Of a stretch of 64,000 nt of DNA, positions 8,368 to 15,087 are shown piece by piece (position 1 is the stretch's first letter; the number at the start of each line of letters is the position of its first letter). The notes beneath the pieces were generated by a model. The model was not told where the DNA came from and did no database searches. It worked only from the letters and a program-made list of their open reading frames with translations. The translations under genes and the position numbers were made by a program. The stretch comes from G963664115 sp965263045 (lineage in GTDB: Bacteria; Acidobacteriota; Terriglobia; 20CM-2-55-15): assembly GCA_965263045.1 (NCBI GenBank), contig CBDHGK010000020.1, positions 53,917 through 117,916 of the forward strand, in the 5' to 3' direction.

Positions 8368-10004
8368 TGTTGTTCTTGCTCCTGAATCTTGAGGTTGATG
8401 AGATCGCGATACTGGGTCAGTTCGCGAATGAGGGGGTCGACCTGGCGGAGAGTCAGTGGAGGCCGCCGTTCCAGATAGCGGCGGACGAAACGGTAATCAT
8501 GGACGTGGAGTTCGAGTGCCGCGGCGGAGGCATCCTCGACGGCGGAGACACCGTATTTTTTGGCCAGGGAGAACAGGCCCAGGATACGGCGGATGGCCGC
8601 CTCACCCTGGCGGAGATGGATGGCTTTGGCCAGTTCGCCGATGTGATCTCCGGCACGAGCCGCCCGGGCAAGCAATTGAACGGTGGTCACCGGCGTCGTT
8701 TTCGGATTGTCCTCGGGACGGACACGGTACCCGCCCCGTTTCTGGCCGACATGCTCGCGTAGTAGCTGATGGGTCTCTGGATCGAGGATCCGGACGTGGA
8801 GCGTATCCCACTGCACTTTGACGGCGCGTCCGATCCAGCCGGGAGGCAAACTATAATAGGCAGCCTCCACTTCCACGCAACCGTCCAGATGGACGACGCG
8901 GTCCCCGTACTGGTAGTAGCGGAACGGTTCCACCGGCAGTGGGAGCAGTGACGGCTTCTCTTCGTCGAACATGGCGGCGACCTGCCGTTTGGTCGTGCCG
9001 TGGATGCGCGTATCAGCCCAGCGGGTTTCCCATCGGTCCAGATGGGCCTGCGCCTCCTCCAGACTCTCGAAGCGGACTCCCTTCAGAGGGGTTTTCTTGG
9101 CGTGTCCGACACCCGACTCGACCTTCCCTTTACGATCGGGATCCCGAACCCGGCAGGGTAGGGCCACCACGTCGTAGTGAGCCAGAACATCTTTAAACAG
9201 CGGATTCAGAGTCGGATCGTAATAATCCGGATCGATCACGCCCTCGCGAAGGTTGTCCAGGACGATGCATCGGGGACTGCCCCCAAGCCGGCGAAACGCA
9301 GTCTCGTGCAGCTCGGCCCAGATTCGGGAACTGGAGCGGAACCGGAGCAGTCGGACCGATTTACGGCTGTAGCCCAACGTCATCACGAACAGCCGGGTGC
9401 GTCGGTACTTGCCCGTCTTCGGATGGCGCACCATCGGCCCATCACCGTAATCGACCTGTCCTTCTTCCCCAGGTCCGGTCTGGATGATTCCCACCGCTCC
9501 GGGCCGCTGGGATCCACGCAGTTTGCGCACGAAACGCTTCATGGACTGATAGCTGCCCGAAAAACCGTGATCCGAAACCAGATCCTGCCAGATGGACATG
9601 GCATTGCGGCCACGACTCAAACTCAGTTCGATGATCTCCCGATACGGTGCGCAGGCGCTGGCAGAGGGCGGCTCTGGGGTGGCGGGCAGATCCAGCTTGG
9701 ACAGATCGAGGCTCCCAGAGTCGGTGGTCACCCCGTTGGCCGGTTTTGAAATGTCCGGCTTGGAGAGCCCCTTTATAGAGGGGTTTGTCGCCTCAAGATC
9801 GGTGGTCACCCCATTGGCCGGTTTTGACGGCGCCCGTTTCCCCCAGCCCCCGGGTGGCCGCACCGCGATCCCGGCCGCTCGCAGGTAGGACCCTGCCGTC
9901 TCCCGACGCACACCGGTCGCAGCCTCGATCCGCCGTAGCGGCCATCCGAGCCTTCCCAGTGCGATAACTTGTTGTTTCTTTTCTGTGCTCAAGACATTGC
10001 TCAT
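8364..10004 (-). CDS. istA: IstA transposase of IS21 element B
   Basis: 546 residues, full length for IstA. The N-terminal helix-turn-helix (QQVIALGRLGWPLRRIEAATGVRRETAGSYL) is followed by an unusual low-complexity linker carrying SKPANGVTTD twice. Next comes a DDE integrase core: DYGDGPMVRHP, IVLDNLREGVIDPDYYDP and DRKGKVESGVGHAKK. The C-terminus carries the beta-barrel (VEPFRYYQYGDRVVHLDGCVEV) and a helical domain. It recognises the GGTCACC/CCGGCC end units. The gene is intact, so this element may still be active and could mobilise relatives. Confidence 0.92.
   Translation of the reverse strand: MSNVLSTEKKQQVIALGRLGWPLRRIEAATGVRRETAGSYLRAAGIAVRPPGGWGKRAPSKPANGVTTDLEATNPSIKGLSKPDISKPANGVTTDSGSLDLSKLDLPATPEPPSASACAPYREIIELSLSRGRNAMSIWQDLVSDHGFSGSYQSMKRFVRKLRGSQRPGAVGIIQTGPGEEGQVDYGDGPMVRHPKTGKYRRTRLFVMTLGYSRKSVRLLRFRSSSRIWAELHETAFRRLGGSPRCIVLDNLREGVIDPDYYDPTLNPLFKDVLAHYDVVALPCRVRDPDRKGKVESGVGHAKKTPLKGVRFESLEEAQAHLDRWETRWADTRIHGTTKRQVAAMFDEEKPSLLPLPVEPFRYYQYGDRVVHLDGCVEVEAAYYSLPPGWIGRAVKVQWDTLHVRILDPETHQLLREHVGQKRGGYRVRPEDNPKTTPVTTVQLLARAARAGDHIGELAKAIHLRQGEAAIRRILGLFSLAKKYGVSAVEDASAAALELHVHDYRFVRRYLERRPPLTLRQVDPLIRELTQYRDLINLKIQEQEQQ
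9726..9825 (-). repeat. two extra copies of the IS21-B end motif inside the istA coding region
   Basis: At 9726-9747 and 9804-9825 the GGTCACC plus GTTGGCCGGTTTT pair recurs inside istA. There it encodes a repeated SKPANGVTTD peptide near residues 55-95 of the transposase, between the helix-turn-helix and the catalytic core. In the minus orientation the spacing of the two halves matches that in the terminal units. Confidence 0.75.
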
Positions 10005-10049
10005 ACCGGCGGAAGCCTATTCGGCTTACCGCCGTTGTCAATGTCCCGG

Positions 10050-10108
10050 GCCTCAGTTCCGTTGGCCGGTTTTCAGGTGACCCTCATTGGCCGCTTTTGG
10101 GTGACCCC
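10050..10108 (-). repeat. right terminal repeats of IS21-type element B
   Basis: Two inverted units read GTTGGCCGGTTTT followed by GGTGACC, and ATTGGCCGCTTTT followed by GGTGACC. They are the partners of the left-end units at 7539-7595. Confidence 0.75.
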
Positions 10109-10253
10109 CGAGGCTATTACCGATCCGTTCAGCGGTGTCTTGATCAAGGCTATATCCCCAAAACGATAAATCGAATACTGAAGCAGGGTGTCAGTCGCTT
10201 GCATACCCTGAGAGACGATGACCTGACGGTCGAGAAGGTGCAGGCAGGCCGCC

Positions 10254-10371
10254 CTAGGAGCCTGTCGGGAATAAGAAGTCTGCAAGCAAGAATCAACAAC
10301 TTACAGACCAGGGATGGCTCGCAAGTTGTTGATTCTTGCTTCGAGGGAGCCAATTCCCGACAGACTCCTAG
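10254..10371. repeat. 118-bp inverted-repeat element, MITE-like
   Basis: The outer arms are 10254-10272 and 10353-10371 (CTAGGAGNCTGTCGGGAAT on one side, 18 of 19 bases matching the reverse complement of the other). The inner arms 10284-10302 and 10323-10341 (AAGCAAGAATCAACAACTT) match perfectly over 19 bases. The element has no room for a gene and would fold into a long hairpin. It lies directly beside IS21 element B. Its transposase family is not identified. Confidence 0.7.
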
Positions 10372-10564
10372 AGAGCGGTGGCCCCCGAGAGTCCAGATGT
10401 ATGCATATATGAATGATAATGTCCTTTATCGTTCATTGACACCGACCAAGAAATATCCGGGAAATCATATAATGCCGGTTCGCTCCCGTACGTGGAGTAA
10501 GTGGGGGAGATTCTCACTGCCTCTCCAATTTGTGTGGTTTCATTGACTTCCGGAAATTTTCGAC

Positions 10565-10700
10565 GTGCTCGGCAACATGGACGCGATCCGCCTGGACCGC
10601 CTGGACGTCGAGCAACTCTTCGGCGTCGGGGAACGCCGCGCCCGGCAATTGATGACCGGCCTGTCCAGCATCCGCGCCGGCAACGCCGCCGCAGCGGCGC
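10565..10700 (+). pseudogene. small protein-like fragment of unknown family
   Basis: The frame reads MDAIRLDRLDVEQLFGVGERRARQLMTGL and then an alanine-rich stretch. This looks like the end of a DNA-binding helical module, but it soon loses protein-like composition before the fitA gene. I do not recognise the family. It may be the remnant of a gene disrupted when the flanking elements inserted. Evidence is limited to amino-acid composition. Confidence 0.22.
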
Positions 10701-10791
10701 AGTGGGCGGTCGGATCATGTAAAAACTTGATTGCACTGCAAGCATGCCGTAGTGTTTTGAACATGTCCCGTCTCATAAGGAGGCACGGCCA

Positions 10792-11037
10792 ATGGCGAGC
10801 ATCACGATCCGCAATCTCGACGACAAGGTGAAGACGCGCCTGCGCGTGCGCGCCGCCGAGCATCACCGTTCGATGGAAGAAGAGGTACGCATCATCCTGC
10901 GCGACGCGGTGAACGGTGGTCGTGCCGGTCCTCGAAACCTCGCGACGTTCACCCGCGAGTGCTTCGCATCCCTTGGCGGCGCGGAACTCGAACTTCCCCC
11001 GCGCGGTCCAATGCGCGAGCCTCCAGACTTCTCCTGA
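10792..11037 (+). CDS. fitA: FitA-like antitoxin (ribbon-helix-helix)
   Basis: 81 residues starting at ATG 10792 behind a strong AAGGAGG ribosome site. The N-terminus MASITIRNLDDKVKTRLRVRAAEHHRSMEEEVRIIL is the classic FitA/Arc-type ribbon-helix-helix that binds operator DNA. The C-terminal tail (LPPRGPMREPPDFS) should wrap the toxin active site. The toxin gene follows after nine bases, so the two form one operon, presumably repressed by the antitoxin-toxin complex. Such pairs stabilise mobile DNA by post-segregational killing. It is intact and of usual length. Confidence 0.9.
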   Translation: MASITIRNLDDKVKTRLRVRAAEHHRSMEEEVRIILRDAVNGGRAGPRNLATFTRECFASLGGAELELPPRGPMREPPDFS

Positions 11038-11046
11038 GCGGCCCGT

Positions 11047-11469
11047 ATGCTTGTCATAGATACCAATGTCGCGTCTGAACTCATGCGGCCCGTGCCGACT
11101 CCCACCGTCGCTGCGTGGATTGCCGAGCGCGACGCGACAGAGATGTATCTGACAGCGGTCAGTGAGGCGGAGTTGCGTTTCGGCGTCGCGATCCTGCCGG
11201 CGGGCAAACGACGAAACGCGCTGGAGGCGGCCATGCGTCGGTGGCTCGACCTTGGCTTCGCTGAGCGAATTCTGCCGTTCGAAAGCGCTGCGGCCCGAGC
11301 CTACGCGGAGATTGCTGCGAGCCGACGTCAAGCGGGTCGGCCCATTGCCGCGGCCGACTGCCAGATCGCTGCCATATCGCGCTCGCGCGGTGCCGTCCTC
11401 GTTACGCGGAACGTGCGAGATTTCCAAGGCACAGGAGTCGAGGTCGTCGATCCCTGGGCGGCGGAATGA
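11047..11469 (+). CDS. fitB: FitB/VapC-type PIN-domain toxin ribonuclease
   Basis: 140-residue PIN-domain protein. The acidic active-site residues are visible: Asp in MLVIDTNVASEL, Glu in SEAELRFGV, Asp in IAAADCQIAAI and the terminal NVRDF Asp. PIN toxins of the VapC/FitB class cleave RNA (often tRNA) in a Mg-dependent manner and are silenced by the cognate antitoxin just upstream. The start is nine bases after fitA stops. The full-length domain with all catalytic acids suggests it is functional. Downstream the locus decays into an ImmA/IrrE fragment. Confidence 0.9.
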   Translation: MLVIDTNVASELMRPVPTPTVAAWIAERDATEMYLTAVSEAELRFGVAILPAGKRRNALEAAMRRWLDLGFAERILPFESAAARAYAEIAASRRQAGRPIAAADCQIAAISRSRGAVLVTRNVRDFQGTGVEVVDPWAAE

Positions 11470-11470
11470 T

Positions 11471-11719
11471 CGGCACTACCGAAGCCTTCACGCGGCAGCC
11501 GAGGACGATCCGAAGGAGGTCGAGGCGAATCAGTTTGCTGCGACGTTGTTGATGCCGGAAGACCTCCTCCGGCAGTGCGTTCTTGATCGCGACCCTGATC
11601 TGGATCTTGACACCGCCATCACTCAACTGGCTCAGCAATTCGGTGTCAGCGAGCAAGCGATGACAATTCGTCTGACGAGCCTTCGCTGGATTACCGGGAC
11701 ACCTCAACCCAGTCGCTAA
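11471..11719 (+). pseudogene. C-terminal remnant of an ImmA/IrrE-family metallopeptidase
   Basis: The frame carries EDDPKEVEANQFAATLLMPEDLL followed by ITQLAQQFGVSEQAMTIRL. This is the conserved segment after the zinc-binding helix of ImmA/IrrE peptidases. The HExxH helix itself is absent because the sequence begins directly behind the fitB stop with no start codon or ribosome site. The fragment is therefore not functional alone. ImmA/IrrE peptidases usually cleave a partner repressor. It was probably fused next to fitAB by deletion. Confidence 0.6.
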
Positions 11720-11829
11720 TCTCCCGACATTGAGATGAGTTTTTTCGATCTATTTTCGCAGAGCTTCTTTGGCTTGTTTCAGTCTTTGAGAGGATCCCTT
11801 TACCTTTTGCGTGCGATGTGCAGCTTTGA

Positions 11830-11867
11830 GGGGTCATCGCAAGGTTTGTTCGTAGGATTACTCTAAG
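11830..11867 (+). repeat. 38-bp Tn3-family terminal inverted repeat
   Basis: A 38-base stretch starts with GGGGTCATCGC and ends in TTACTCTAAG. The length, the GGGG start and the TAAG end are those of Tn3-family ends, and a truncated resolvase gene follows 200 bases downstream. No opposite copy was found in the window. Confidence 0.6.
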
Positions 11868-12064
11868 GGTCGCTTTCGGCGTCGAGCGTTAAGCGCGGTC
11901 CTCCAGGGATAGAGGTTCAACGGACAGGCGTTGGTCCGATGCTGATACAAGCCGTCGGGAAGCCATTGGCGCGTCCCAAAAACGATGGTTCCGGTTTCGA
12001 GACCGTTCAGAATAAATAGACGAGTAAAGAGACGGTCTCGAATCCCTTGAACGGAACTCAAAGT
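11868..12064. other. spacer between the Tn3-type end and the resolvase fragment
   Basis: In a Tn3-type element this is where res sites would be. A GAGACGGTCTCGA-like string around 12028-12042 and GAGACCG at 11998-12004 suggest repeated or inverted binding sites, but I cannot define the three res subsites. No gene is seen. Confidence 0.25.
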
Positions 12065-12322
12065 ATGCACCCGGAAACCGTCCTGGAATCGAACGATATT
12101 GAGACGGTGGCACCGACCCGCGTCGGCGACACCCTGGGTTACGCTCGCGTCTCGACCCACGACCAGAACCCCGACGCCCAGCACGACCGGCTCATTGAGG
12201 CGGGCGCCATTCGCGTCTTCACCGACATCGTCTCGGGTAAGCGCTTCGACCGGCCTGCCCTGGCCAAACTCATCGATCACGCCCGACCCGGCGCCCTTCG
12301 AGCAACGATTTGCCCTCGTTGA
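12065..12322 (+). pseudogene. truncated serine resolvase (Tn3-type)
   Basis: From ATG 12065 the frame gives TLGYARVSTHDQNPDAQHDRLIEAGAI, with the catalytic serine in ARVST, and continues to DRPALAKLIDHARPG. It then breaks into unrelated residues (ALRATICPR) and stops. A resolvase normally goes on with the LDRLGR motif and a C-terminal helix-turn-helix, so about two thirds is missing. With the 38-bp end upstream it marks a dead Tn3-family transposon. Confidence 0.7.
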
Positions 12323-12518
12323 CGTGTCCAAGATCCTTCACAATGAGTTGGTGCAGTGTGCGTTTCAGGTGAAAGGCCCCACGCTCGGCCTTTATCGCTG
12401 TCTTGAGCGCCGGAGCTTTCGGGGGTAGGTGACGGCGTAACTTGAGGGCGGCCTCGGACAGGCTCGCGTGGCTCTCGGTTACCGTTCTAAGCATGTTCTG
12501 TCGTTCATCTTCGGTCAT
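12270..12518 (-). pseudogene. small helical protein of unknown family, C-terminus altered at the Tn3 remnant junction
   Basis: From ATG 12518 the frame reads MTEDERQNMLRTVTESHASLSEAALKLRRHLPPKAP, then basic helical sequence to about 12300, then continues into transposon-derived DNA. The composition (charged heptad-like helix) is that of a real small protein, but I do not recognise it. The end after the junction is likely foreign. Neighbouring genes give no hint of function. Confidence 0.3.
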
Positions 12519-12554
12519 ATTAGCGAGGATTGTACAAGACTGGGACAACCGCAA

Positions 12555-13146
12555 ACTGATTAGTGATGCATCGATATCCGACCACCGCCAACGGTTCTAT
12601 TCCAGATCCGATCCTGGACCGAAAAATGGGGTTGCATACTGAGAATTTCCCGTTCAACTCAGAAGATCTATGAGCGCCAATCATTCAACCGGGAATCAGT
12701 GGGTCGGGGCCGGGCTGAAGGTAGGGAAGTCCCCATACGGACAGGAAACCGTTGTGGACGACGCATTTGCGGTGACTTCGGAACGGGCAATGAAGGCGGG
12801 CGTGAACACGTCCGGCAGGCCAAGGAAACCAGCGGGGGGGCTGACGGCCCCGCTAGCACGGAAGCTATGGGTCGGAAACGAGCCGGCGGAGATCGCCAGC
12901 GACTCGGTTGGTGCAGTGCCGGTTTGTTGCGGTGCCGGGCGCGGATCTGGGTGGCCAATGCGCGGCTGGACGAAATTGAAGGCAGGTAGACCTTCGAGGC
13001 TCGCCTTGCGGAGCGGTGGGCGAGCCACTCTCACCCGCCGGGGAGCGACCCCAGACGGGGAAGATGAGGACTACGGTAGAGGGTGTCAACGTTCCTCGGC
13101 TCTCGTCGCCGAACCGGGGACCGTAGACACTCGCGGAGGAGGGGAC
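12555..13146. other. 592-bp GC-rich stretch without a recognised gene
   Basis: A frame is open on the plus strand upstream of the TPR gene (from 12670), but its amino acids are low-quality (many Gly, Arg and Pro, no motif). The strong start candidate is further in, at 13147. The DNA holds several short complementary strings (for example GGGGCTGACGGCCCC near 12837-12852), so a structured RNA or part of an intron is possible but not shown. Confidence 0.3.
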
Positions 13147-14730
13147 GTGGACATCAGTTTTGATGCTCGGGACTACTCACGTGGTGTGAAGCGAATGGCG
13201 AAGGACTTTCGGCGTGTACTCCGAAAGACCATCGATATCCACCAAGTCGAGACGACGCAGCATTTCGATCGTGCCTTTGGGTCCGACGTGAATGCCATCG
13301 TCGACCATCTCTCCCGCACCTACGAGGCAGTTAATGCTGTCGGGCTCCATCGTTCTTCCGCCAAGCCGCCCTATGTGGAGCAGGCCTTCTTCTTGTTTCA
13401 CGAAGCCTTGAACCTTACGTTCGTGGCGCTGCGAACGATTCGAGGCGGCTCGGTCCTCGCAAGCGACGGCGTTCTCCGGCAGGCAGTCGAGGCTGTATGT
13501 GTTGGATACCACATCGTGTCTGACCGCTCCGGAAAGACGCTGATGAGATTCCTTCAGGAAGAACTACGTGGTCCAAAGTCGATCTCTGTGGCGAAGAAGA
13601 TCTATCAACCGTTGGGACGGTTATACGGCACCCTTTCGAACTCAGCAGTCCACGCGTCTTTGGAGCACGTTCAGCACAGCATTGCAGGGACCGGACGCAT
13701 TAGGATCGGTGCTGCCTTCGACCCGGAGGAGCCCCGGAGGTTCAAGCTGGGCATCATCAGGATCGAGCGGGTGGCAGTAGCCATTTTCGCCGTCATCGAG
13801 GCCGGACTGATCGACTACGTGGAGCAGCCTCGGCTTTGGCGGAAGACTGCGGCTGGCCTTGAGTGGATCGGCGACCCAGAGATTGAAAGGCGGTTGGCTC
13901 TTGCCGAGAGAGAGCAGAAGGCTATCGAAGAACCGTACACTGTGATCTATCCGAACGCCGACCAGGAAGATCGAGAAGAGGTTCAGCGACTTCTTGGTGC
14001 AACAGAGGGACCGGCCATCAATGACGTGACGCGTTTGTGTGAGCTTGCACGAAGCAATCCTCAGTCGTTCATTGCGCGCTACCTGCTTGGTGCCGCACTG
14101 CAGGGTGCCGGCGACTTGGTGGGTGCTGCGTCAGAATTTGAGGAAGCGTGGGCCCAACGGCAAGACGGCTACGACGTGTGGCCACGCTTGGAGGGCATCT
14201 ACAGGAGTTGGGACGACTCGCGTCTTGAGAACTTCTACCGGCGATCGATAGAATGCGACGGCGACCATTATGTCGCCGTCCACAACCTCGGGATGCTGTA
14301 TAGCCGCCAAGGCCGGGATGAGGATGCGCTTGAGTGTTTCAGACGCGCTCACGAGCTGAAGCCAGAACGGTTCATGGCCGCGTTCAATGGTGCGAACTCA
14401 CTTCTTAAGCTTGGTCAATATCAGCAAGCCATTGACTCCTATAACCACGCGTCCGAGCGTGAGCCAGACAATCCTACGCCGTGGCACAGTGCGGGTGTCG
14501 CCTATGTGCGTATGGGCGATATTCTTGGCGCCTACAGGGCGTTTCGCCGGGCGGTGTCTCTTGACCCAGGCTATGTCGCCTCATGGGCGAACTTGGCAGG
14601 CGTGTGTCGCGAACTGGGCCTTCGCCGCCGTGCGGTGGCGTGCGCCACGCGAGCGCAGCGGCTTGCTCCCGGGGACGGGCGGATGACGGCGTTGGTCGAG
14701 GAGTGCCAGGCTGCGTTGGGGCGTCAATGA
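13147..14730 (+). CDS. TPR-repeat protein with uncharacterised N-terminal domain
   Basis: 527 residues from GTG 13147 (VDISFDARDYSRGVKRMAKDF). An in-frame extension to 12670 exists, but its composition is not protein-like. Residues 1-270 form an uncharacterised helical domain with a pattern (LRQAVEA, then YGTLSNSAVHASLE) reminiscent of HEPN-like or DUF5677-type families. Residues 290-527 hold at least five TPR units, for example NLGMLYSRQGRDEDALECFRRAHEL and AAFNGANSLLKLGQYQQAIDSYNHA. TPRs bind partner proteins. The next gene, after 340 bases, is a helicase with a nuclease-like tail, so a sensor-effector arrangement is possible but inferred only from proximity. Confidence 0.7.
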   Translation: MDISFDARDYSRGVKRMAKDFRRVLRKTIDIHQVETTQHFDRAFGSDVNAIVDHLSRTYEAVNAVGLHRSSAKPPYVEQAFFLFHEALNLTFVALRTIRGGSVLASDGVLRQAVEAVCVGYHIVSDRSGKTLMRFLQEELRGPKSISVAKKIYQPLGRLYGTLSNSAVHASLEHVQHSIAGTGRIRIGAAFDPEEPRRFKLGIIRIERVAVAIFAVIEAGLIDYVEQPRLWRKTAAGLEWIGDPEIERRLALAEREQKAIEEPYTVIYPNADQEDREEVQRLLGATEGPAINDVTRLCELARSNPQSFIARYLLGAALQGAGDLVGAASEFEEAWAQRQDGYDVWPRLEGIYRSWDDSRLENFYRRSIECDGDHYVAVHNLGMLYSRQGRDEDALECFRRAHELKPERFMAAFNGANSLLKLGQYQQAIDSYNHASEREPDNPTPWHSAGVAYVRMGDILGAYRAFRRAVSLDPGYVASWANLAGVCRELGLRRRAVACATRAQRLAPGDGRMTALVEECQAALGRQ

Positions 14731-15087
14731 TTGATCACGTGATTCTTCAAATACCCCCCTGACCAAATGTACACCTTCGGCGGTCACCAAAACGCTATAA
14801 GAGAGGTCGCGATTGTGGCGGTTGTCGAGACGGAATCAGGGCAACCGTATTCGCCTTCCGATATCACTTGGGAGCATCTGTTGGCTGTCCTGGAGGCGAT
14901 CTGCGAAGGTGAGCAGGTGGATCGGGACATTTGGGCCAGGAACGATCCAGGGCGGAACCGGTGTAGCCCGCCAAAATATCATTCGCTACCGTAAGGTAGT
15001 GTAGGGTCATGACATTCTGATCGCTCGCGAACTACGACTCGGCAATCAGGCTATGCTGTCGACCCACCAGTCTTGGAGACGGACGGT
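14731..15087. other. spacer between TPR and helicase genes
   Basis: A 75-codon open frame (14767-14994) has no ribosome site and no motif, and I do not accept it as a gene. The helicase start at 15088 is preceded by GGAG at 15075-15078. The promoter of the helicase probably lies here. Confidence 0.3.

Larger units (their letters stand above)
7532..10115 (-). mobile_element. IS21-family insertion sequence B (istA and istB intact)
   Basis: This is an istA-istB element on the minus strand, distinct in sequence from IS21 element A. Its ends carry repeated, inverted units made of GGTCACC and AAAACCGGCCAAC: two units at 7539-7590 and two at 10050-10108. Both genes are open, with the four-base overlap typical of IS21 (istB starts at 8367, istA ends at 8364). 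Limits are approximate because no target duplication could be confirmed. Extra copies of the end unit lie inside istA. Confidence 0.85.
11830..12300 (+). mobile_element. remnant of a Tn3-family transposon (end plus truncated resolvase)
   Basis: One 38-bp Tn3-type end and the first half of a serine resolvase remain. The tnpA transposase and the far end are missing. The sequence changes character near 12300, where the resolvase frame loses similarity, so that is the likely deletion or insertion junction. Confidence 0.55.

Noticed and set aside
12670..13146. N-terminal extension of the TPR protein to 12670
   Set aside because: Gly/Arg/Pro-rich, no motif. GTG 13147 is followed at once by normal protein sequence.
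14767..14994. 75-codon frame between TPR and helicase genes
   Set aside because: No ribosome site, no recognisable family, short.
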